A stretch of 64,000 nt of DNA, from assembly GCA_028383305.1 (NCBI GenBank), contig JAOEVD010000007.1, forward strand, positions 35,538 through 99,537, in the 5' to 3' direction. The translations under genes and the position numbers were made by a program. The number at the start of each line of letters is the position of its first letter. Position 1 is the stretch's first letter. Under the pieces are notes generated by a model, which worked only from the letters and a program-made list of their open reading frames with translations, was not told the DNA's origin and searched no databases. This document shows, in pieces, positions 58,109-64,000 of this stretch. This DNA is from Candidatus Puniceispirillum sp. GTDB lineage: Bacteria; Pseudomonadota; Alphaproteobacteria; Puniceispirillales; Puniceispirillaceae.

Positions 58109-59275
58109 TTAGAAGAACATATTTAGCGTCAGCGTGACAGCGTCATCATCTGATAACTGCCCAAATGTAGACGTTGTTGTGCGCGCATTATAAAACTGGC
58201 TTGTCAGTTTCACACTGGTGACATCACTGATCCGTCGCGACGCTTCCAAAGAGACAACGGACTGATCCGCTTTACGATCCGCTGATGCCAAAAAAAGGAT
58301 ATTGCTGTCTGCAATGTCATTAAATACCAGCCTTACGCCCGCAACACCAAATTGATTGGCTGCGGCTTGTGGACGATCATCATGTTGAATTTCAACAATT
58401 AAGCCAATATCCCACATTGTTTCAAATGGCCCGTAAAAAGTATATTCAATTCCCGCAACAGCCGCCGCAAAATCATGTGCGCCAAGTAAGCTGCTTTGGG
58501 TGCCATGAAGGCTTTCCCATTTGAGCAATGTCACATCACCCGTATATTGGGCTTCCAATCCAATTGATTTTTGCAAGGCGTAATAGGGGTTTAATGCCCT
58601 GCCACCACTGGCGACAGACAAAATGGGATCACGGGCAGTACCATAAAAAACACTACCCGCGAGATCCCAGTCACCGACAAAGCTGGATAAGCGCGCCGCA
58701 AAGTCATCTGCATCCTTGCCTTCTTTACGCGCATATTGTGCAGAACTGACCGGCAGTCCACTGCTTGGATGCGCTTCACTATCATTAAATGTTTTTTCGC
58801 GGAAACTAGAAATATACCAAAGTTGCAGGTCACCAATACCTAGATAGCGCTCGGCCGATATAGATGGTGCCCCAAGTTTATCTGATTTACCCTCATTTGC
58901 TGCGGCATCGGACTGGTTGATAACGTCCACAACATTTTTACTTTCTGCCTTGCCCCAAAATTCCTGACGATTTCCAACAAAAACATCAAATCCAGCTAGT
59001 GGTGTACGAAAATAGGCCTGTCGGGCTTCAGTGATTCGGCGGCCACTATCTTTTTCATCGCCACGGGCAATGAATTCACCCACTACTCGACTTTCGTCTA
59101 AATCATGAAAGACATCAATCTTCACTTCCGCCGACCGCCCTTCTGACGCCGTACCATCAGCATGATCCGGATAAAAATCCAGCCGTGATGATAACGTGCC
59201 TTGAACCTCACCAGCAAAAGCCGATTGCGCTAACAACAACGCAATGGCAAAGCTGAGAGAAGCAGACGTTATCAT
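58109..59275 (-). CDS. Predicted outer-membrane beta-barrel protein
   Basis: Signal peptide; Gly/aromatic beta-strand alternation; C-terminal ...DDAVTLTLNMFF with terminal Phe. Confidence 0.65.
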   Translation of the reverse strand: MITSASLSFAIALLLAQSAFAGEVQGTLSSRLDFYPDHADGTASEGRSAEVKIDVFHDLDESRVVGEFIARGDEKDSGRRITEARQAYFRTPLAGFDVFVGNRQEFWGKAESKNVVDVINQSDAAANEGKSDKLGAPSISAERYLGIGDLQLWYISSFREKTFNDSEAHPSSGLPVSSAQYARKEGKDADDFAARLSSFVGDWDLAGSVFYGTARDPILSVASGGRALNPYYALQKSIGLEAQYTGDVTLLKWESLHGTQSSLLGAHDFAAAVAGIEYTFYGPFETMWDIGLIVEIQHDDRPQAAANQFGVAGVRLVFNDIADSNILFLASADRKADQSVVSLEASRRISDVTSVKLTSQFYNARTTTSTFGQLSDDDAVTLTLNMFF

Positions 59276-60057
59276 CGTGTTCGTTTCAATGCGGATTTTT
59301 CAAAATCACGTTCGGTCATGCCGGTCTGCAATTTCCAATCGGCAAACACCAGTTCTGTTTTCTTGCCTGTCTGGTGATTAATCATAACCAAACGATTAGA
59401 GCGCCAGAACTTACCCAGATATTGATTGTAATTTTCATAGTTCAAGGTTTTCAAAAGTGCGTCTTTGCGGTCATAGAAATCGATTTTGTGAACGCGGTAC
59501 TCAGTCGTGTCCATCCAAACGATCTGGCGCTTATAACCGCTTTTGGGGTCAACCGGATCATATTCAATCACAAAACAGTCAAGACCATTCAACTTTTCAT
59601 CACGCAGATAGTTATAGGTGTATTTTTCAACTTCCTGACTGGCGATATCTTCATAAGAAAATTCGCTACCCATAAAAGGACCTGCCTTATTTGACGAGGC
59701 GATACGCTTGACGCGTTTCAAAGCTGGCAAATATAGCCATTGGTCATCAGAGTCAGCCTTTTTTGTATGCGAAAGAAAGGCTGTGCCACGCACATCACCC
59801 GGACTATCAAATATCACCAAAGACTTATCACCTTCGTTATCACCCTCAAACGTTCTATTACGGATCGCACGTTCAGTCGATTGGCCATATTTGTCCATTA
59901 GGATCATTGTTATCTGTGCGGTTGAATCACCAAACCCCTTGTCGCGGCTATCGGCTTCAATCGCAATCTCTAGTCCTTTTTCAGGTGAGGCAAATGCCGC
60001 TGTTGCAAGACAGGCAGAGGCGACAGCGACAAACATGCTTGCAGCAGCCAGTTTCAT
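59272..60057 (-). CDS. Outer membrane lipoprotein-sorting protein (LolA/LolB-like fold)
   Basis: SLVIFDSPGDVRGTAFLSHTKKADSDDQWLYLPALKRVKRIASSNKAGPFMGSEFSYEDI; start at MKLAAASMFVAVASACLATAAFA. Confidence 0.85.
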   Translation of the reverse strand: MKLAAASMFVAVASACLATAAFASPEKGLEIAIEADSRDKGFGDSTAQITMILMDKYGQSTERAIRNRTFEGDNEGDKSLVIFDSPGDVRGTAFLSHTKKADSDDQWLYLPALKRVKRIASSNKAGPFMGSEFSYEDIASQEVEKYTYNYLRDEKLNGLDCFVIEYDPVDPKSGYKRQIVWMDTTEYRVHKIDFYDRKDALLKTLNYENYNQYLGKFWRSNRLVMINHQTGKKTELVFADWKLQTGMTERDFEKSALKRTR

Positions 60058-60085
60058 TTTAGTCTCCTTGAACAACACCATGAGC

Positions 60086-62431
60086 TTAGGTATTTTGTGG
60101 TGCTTCTTTAACACCCATTTCCAAAGCACCCATCACCGGTGCGGGATCTTTTTTATTCTTATCAAGGGCAATCAGCAATGCAGGGAGCAAAGTCATATCA
60201 GCAATCAAAGCTATAACAAGGGCTATGCCTGTTAACATTGCCATATAGCTGTTCACGCCAAATGTTGACTGCGCCAGAATAGCAAAACCAGCTGTTAGTA
60301 TCAGGGTTGTGACAACAAGTGCCGTTCCGACACCATTAAAAGCCGAAATGACAGCGTCATGCGCAGACAGTTTTAATTCGCGTCGAGCAATTTGATATTT
60401 GCTGAGAAAATGAACGCTATCGTCAACCACAACGCCAAGCGCCATACCCGCAACAACAGCGACAGCCATATTGACCTGCCCGACAAACAAACCCCAAAGG
60501 CCAAAGGCGAGTGCCGCAGGCAGCAAATTAGGTACCAAGCTGATGATCCCAAGCCGAACATCACGTAAGGCGATCAGAATAACACCACTAATCAGAAAAA
60601 CGGCAACAAGAGTTCCTAGCAGCATACTTTGAACATTTCGCTCAGAAATATAGGCAAACATCACTGTAGGTCCGACAGCTGTCAGGTTAAAATCAAGCTC
60701 ATCCGCAAGGTAGCTTTCAGCCCGTGCAATCCAGGCGCGAAGTTCATTCGTGGTCATATCGTCAATTGTGACAATAACCTGTGTTGATGATTTGCTGATA
60801 TCAAGTTGATTGTTCAAATCCAAACCGAATGGCAAGGATAGCTCATATAAAAGCAGATATTGAGCGGCAAGTTCCCGCGTATCAGGCACCCGGTAAAAAG
60901 CCGGATCGCCACCGTTCAGATCACGATTAAGACGCTTGAAGGTGTCCGAAATAGATTGAACATGTGTTACGACAGGCTCGTTGTGCGCCCAGGCGGTAAA
61001 ATCAGACACTTTTTCAATAAAGGCCGGATCGCTAACACCATTGGATTCGCCAGCAGGCAAACTGAATTGCACCTGATTGACACCTGTCAGATTGGTGCTG
61101 ATCCAGTCGGTATCCTGACGATACTGGACTGACTCATCAAAATATTTAACAAAGTCGTCATTGATTTCATTGAGTGGAATAAGCGACAGAATAGCAACTG
61201 AGATAATAACACTGACAGTTAAAACCGACTTGTAACGCGAAGCTACATAGGCACCAAGCTTACCCATTTTATCATCAAGCTTTGCCAACGTGGCTTTTGA
61301 TTTCAGCGGCACAAAGCTAATGAGAATAGGCAGTAGAACGATTGAATAGATCCAGGCCGCCATAACACCTATCGCTGTTATGTTACCCAGATCATGGAAT
61401 GGTGGTGAATCTGAGAAATTCATGGATAAAAAGCCCAGGGCTGTTGTCAGACTGGTGAGAAAAATAGGTTTCCCATTGACCCGCAAGCTGTAAAGCAAGC
61501 TGTCCCTTTGACTATACCCTGCCCGCATCCGGTTAAACATGCTAACCAGCAAATGGATTGAATCTGCAACAGCGAGTGTGGTAATAATTGTTGGTGCACT
61601 GGCCGATGGTGGCGTCAGGCCAATGCCCATCCACCCACCAGCGCCCATAGCCACCATGATACTTGGCACAACAACAAATAGCACCAAAACTGTTGCCATT
61701 ATCGATCTAAGCAAAAGATAAGCAACAATCAAAATGACTAAATACATTGCTGGCACCAATGTTGCCATGTCCAGCATTGACGACTCCGCAAACGCATTAT
61801 TTAGAAAAATAACACCCCCCAAGCGAATTTTGACATTATGTTTGGTTTCGATCTCGGCAGCCATTTCGCGCGCGGCGGCGGCCACAACGTTTACCTCGTC
61901 AGCGCTTTTGCCAGGCATCTGAATAGTTGCATTTACAGATGTGGCCCGATGCTGCTTATCATGAATTTTTCCTGCCAAAGCTGGCTCGGTAGTGCTTACA
62001 CGGTCAACCAAAGCTTGCTCATCAGCGGTCATCGACACTGCATCAATATACAAATCACGGACAATCAGGTCATCACCGTCAACCTCGGTATGCTGATAAT
62101 TTGACAGGCTGTCGACGCGGATGGAAAAAGGAAGTTGCCATGCAATGTCGGTCAGCTCTTCAACAGCGGACAGCACCTCAGGCGTATTCGCCTTGCCTGC
62201 AATTGGATCGACAGCAAAGTTAACGTTGTCAATCTTGGTATAGGTCTGCTGGATTTGCTCAAAGGCTTTAAGCTGAGGATTCTCCTTGCCAAAAAACACT
62301 CTATAATCATTGTCGAAGTAGAGAAACTGAGCGCCTGAGGCGCTAAGCAAAGTTAAAGCTGTAACAAGACCCAATATCAATAATCTATATTTCAGAAGCC
62401 ATTCGCCATAAGAAGCATTTTGCTGTGTCAT
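60086..62431 (-). CDS. RND/MMPL-family transporter (HpnN/SecDF-like exporter superfamily)
   Basis: FFGKENPQLKAFEQIQQTYTKIDNVNFAV, GVVVDDSVHFLSKYQIARRE, TTALGFLSMNFSDSPPFHDLGNITAIGVMAAW; start at MTQQNASYGEW. Confidence 0.87.
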   Translation of the reverse strand: MTQQNASYGEWLLKYRLLILGLVTALTLLSASGAQFLYFDNDYRVFFGKENPQLKAFEQIQQTYTKIDNVNFAVDPIAGKANTPEVLSAVEELTDIAWQLPFSIRVDSLSNYQHTEVDGDDLIVRDLYIDAVSMTADEQALVDRVSTTEPALAGKIHDKQHRATSVNATIQMPGKSADEVNVVAAAAREMAAEIETKHNVKIRLGGVIFLNNAFAESSMLDMATLVPAMYLVILIVAYLLLRSIMATVLVLFVVVPSIMVAMGAGGWMGIGLTPPSASAPTIITTLAVADSIHLLVSMFNRMRAGYSQRDSLLYSLRVNGKPIFLTSLTTALGFLSMNFSDSPPFHDLGNITAIGVMAAWIYSIVLLPILISFVPLKSKATLAKLDDKMGKLGAYVASRYKSVLTVSVIISVAILSLIPLNEINDDFVKYFDESVQYRQDTDWISTNLTGVNQVQFSLPAGESNGVSDPAFIEKVSDFTAWAHNEPVVTHVQSISDTFKRLNRDLNGGDPAFYRVPDTRELAAQYLLLYELSLPFGLDLNNQLDISKSSTQVIVTIDDMTTNELRAWIARAESYLADELDFNLTAVGPTVMFAYISERNVQSMLLGTLVAVFLISGVILIALRDVRLGIISLVPNLLPAALAFGLWGLFVGQVNMAVAVVAGMALGVVVDDSVHFLSKYQIARRELKLSAHDAVISAFNGVGTALVVTTLILTAGFAILAQSTFGVNSYMAMLTGIALVIALIADMTLLPALLIALDKNKKDPAPVMGALEMGVKEAPQNT

Positions 62432-62539
62432 TAAAGCACCATTTAAAAAAACAACTAAACCGCGTGCATACAAAACACTGCCCAGTAATAGTTCCTGGGC
62501 CATGTCATGTTATTATATTCATTTACATTTTTAGATAGC

Positions 62540-63004
62540 TCACCACTTAAAGTCGTAAATGCTGTGCGCTGCATCAATCTGAAATGTGGTTTGAAAGGTT
62601 GGCAAGGCTTTTACCCCTTTGTATTTGCCTGTGCCGCTGGTCAAATTCCCGTTGCCAATTCCTGTGCTTGGATCAATCGCTGCAACCCATACCGAAGCAT
62701 CTCCGTCTGGGTCGACTGACTCACAAATGCCATTAATCGATGAAGGTGCTTGCTCTCCTGCTGCCATCAACATAGTGAAATGGCAAGTTGCCATGGCTGC
62801 AGTGGGCCAGCCTTCAGGTGCGTTTTGATATTGCCAAAAATCTTCGGCAATCATATGGACAATTGATCCAGATTTTCCTTCAATAGTCTTTGAGGAAACA
62901 ACGCTAGAAAAGCCTTGGCCGTTGTAGTGACCGTCAGCCAAAGCAACTGACCCTGAAGCCGCTAAAAATGTTGCAGTTAATATCCCATTAATTTTATTTT
63001 TCAT
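62540..63004 (-). CDS. Hypothetical secreted protein
   Basis: 154 aa with signal peptide MKNKINGILTATFLAASGSVALA. Confidence 0.6.
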   Translation of the reverse strand: MKNKINGILTATFLAASGSVALADGHYNGQGFSSVVSSKTIEGKSGSIVHMIAEDFWQYQNAPEGWPTAAMATCHFTMLMAAGEQAPSSINGICESVDPDGDASVWVAAIDPSTGIGNGNLTSGTGKYKGVKALPTFQTTFQIDAAHSIYDFKW

Positions 63005-63276
63005 TTAATTTTCCTATCTAAAACTCGTAGCTATCCTCTTTCCCGTTTAACTCACTCAATTTTAATTAATAGACTTAATAATGCATTGCCCCAGTGCAAT
63101 TAATGCACTACGGCAATGCCGCCTGAAGAGCGCACCAGAGCAACGCCCTTGCGTTCATATATGGAAGACCCCTTTAGGGGTATCTATAGAGGGGTGAAAT
63201 AGCTGCACGTTGGTATCTATTTACTATCTATTTTTTAACTACCAAAACGCCATATCAGCTGGGTTATTGAAAGAAA

Positions 63277-63326
63277 TGTTAGCGGGGGTAGGATTTGAAC
63301 CTACGACCTTCAGGTTATGAGCCTGA
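63277..63326 (-). pseudogene. Truncated tRNA-fMet 3' half
   Basis: Minus strand TCAGGCTCATAACCTGAAGGTCGTAGGTTCAAATCCTACCCCCGCTAACA: intact anticodon arm (CTCATAA), T-arm, 3' acceptor with ACA instead of CCA; D-arm and 5' acceptor missing. Confidence 0.75.
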
Positions 63327-63456
63327 AAAAAGTGGCTGTATTCTGCGCTATTTATTCGTTGGCGCTATGGTGGCGCTATAACCAATTTACTTTGAAACGC
63401 GTCGCCATAAGTTCGCTAAAGGGACTTCGATATATGCCAAACCGCCCTAAACCATT

Positions 63457-63708
63457 TTACGCTGGCTCTATATTTTCCATTTGCGCTCTAGTTGCAGTCC
63501 AAGAAGCGACAGAATAAGGCACAAGACAAGTTAGGCCCATCTTTATCCAACATTCGGCCGTCAAAGCACCACTGATTATCAAATCACCATGATTAATAAA
63601 TGCTAAAATTGTTCCCACAACCAATGCAGTCTTGACTGACCGATAAAGAATTTTCTTGCTCAACCAAATTTGTAATGCGATTTTGAAATTAGCCATCGGT
63701 CTCCTCAA
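63457..63708 (-). CDS. NrtS-like / DUF2061-type small membrane protein
   Basis: ILYRSVKTALVVGTILAFINHGDLIISGALTAECWIKMGLTCLVPYSVASWTATRAQ. Confidence 0.7.
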   Translation of the reverse strand: MRRPMANFKIALQIWLSKKILYRSVKTALVVGTILAFINHGDLIISGALTAECWIKMGLTCLVPYSVASWTATRAQMENIEPA

Positions 63709-63725
63709 TTGCGAAGTAGGTTTTC

Positions 63726-64000
63726 ATGTTCACAAAAATTTTTATCCGAACATTTCCGTCAACAGAAGAATGTGAACTTTTTGAGTCAATATTGCAAACC
63801 CGCTGGCCTGAACTAATCGGCAAAGCTGATGGAGTTCGATTCACTGCATGGCGAAATTCACAAACGCCTCACATTTCGACCGTTGTTTGGGAATTCCCCA
63901 CTTTAGAGGCTCAAAAAACCATCGAAAAGTTAATTGAAGAGCATATTTCAAAATTCACCAAAACACTCTCGCCTAAAACAATCACCTTTTCAGGTGAACA
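63726..64000 (+). CDS. Hypothetical protein (3' end outside window)
   Basis: ORF open from ATG 63726 to the window edge: MFTKIFIRTFPSTEECELFESILQTRWPELIGKADGVRFTAWRNSQTPHISTVVWEFPTLEAQ. Confidence 0.55.
   Translation, partial: MFTKIFIRTFPSTEECELFESILQTRWPELIGKADGVRFTAWRNSQTPHISTVVWEFPTLEAQKTIEKLIEEHISKFTKTLSPKTITFSGE

Noticed and set aside
59708-60235. 175-aa plus-strand ORF
   Set aside because: Antisense to the LolA-like gene and the end of the RND gene; no motifs.
63155-63190. ACCCCTaaAGGGGT hairpin as the terminator of the 63.3 kb tRNA remnant
   Set aside because: About 90 bp from the tRNA end and lacking a T tract in the required direction; not convincing.
1-64000. CRISPR arrays, rRNA genes, complete IS elements
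   Set aside because: No regularly spaced repeats, rRNA-like sequence or transposase ORFs were recognised by reading; a tool scan would be needed to exclude small remnants.

Overview
This is a 64 kb bacterial window; family composition suggests an alphaproteobacterium, but taxonomy was not tested. It contains three kinds of region. (1) 0-26.6 kb is mostly chromosomal-type genes: sulfatases, YaaA, an Atm1-like ABC exporter, MFS, gamma-glutamyltransferase, a tripartite tricarboxylate transporter (TctABC) with a TctDE-like two-component system and an extra binding protein, a Nei/Fpg glycosylase, and zwf-pgl followed by a scar. The scar is an in-frame edd'-'eda fusion next to a 5'-truncated glucokinase, so the local Entner-Doudoroff operon is broken. 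DUF1028/RidA, a BT1-like transporter, an Fe3+-binding protein and a Fur regulator with Fur boxes follow. (2) About 26.9-57.7 kb is an accessory catabolic island with seven MmgE/PrpD paralogues. It also has two isocitrate-lyase/PEP-mutase proteins, a TcuA-like flavoprotein, an enolase-superfamily enzyme, AtuA + DUF4387, three SDRs, a TauD dioxygenase, a CapA-like protein, a TctA-TctB fusion with its binding protein, and a LysR regulator. Direct repeats resembling the 3' end of tRNA-fMet bound it; the left copy keeps an intrinsic terminator, and a C-terminal serine-recombinase fragment runs into the right copy. (3) 58-64 kb has an RND/LolA-like/beta-barrel operon, another truncated tRNA-fMet 3' half and an NrtS-like protein. 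Best candidates for new biology are the multi-PrpD island, the edd-eda deletion fusion, the tandem tRNA-derived integration scars, and a structured intergenic RNA candidate at 24.52-24.61 kb. All assignments come from reading translated sequence; no database searches were run.
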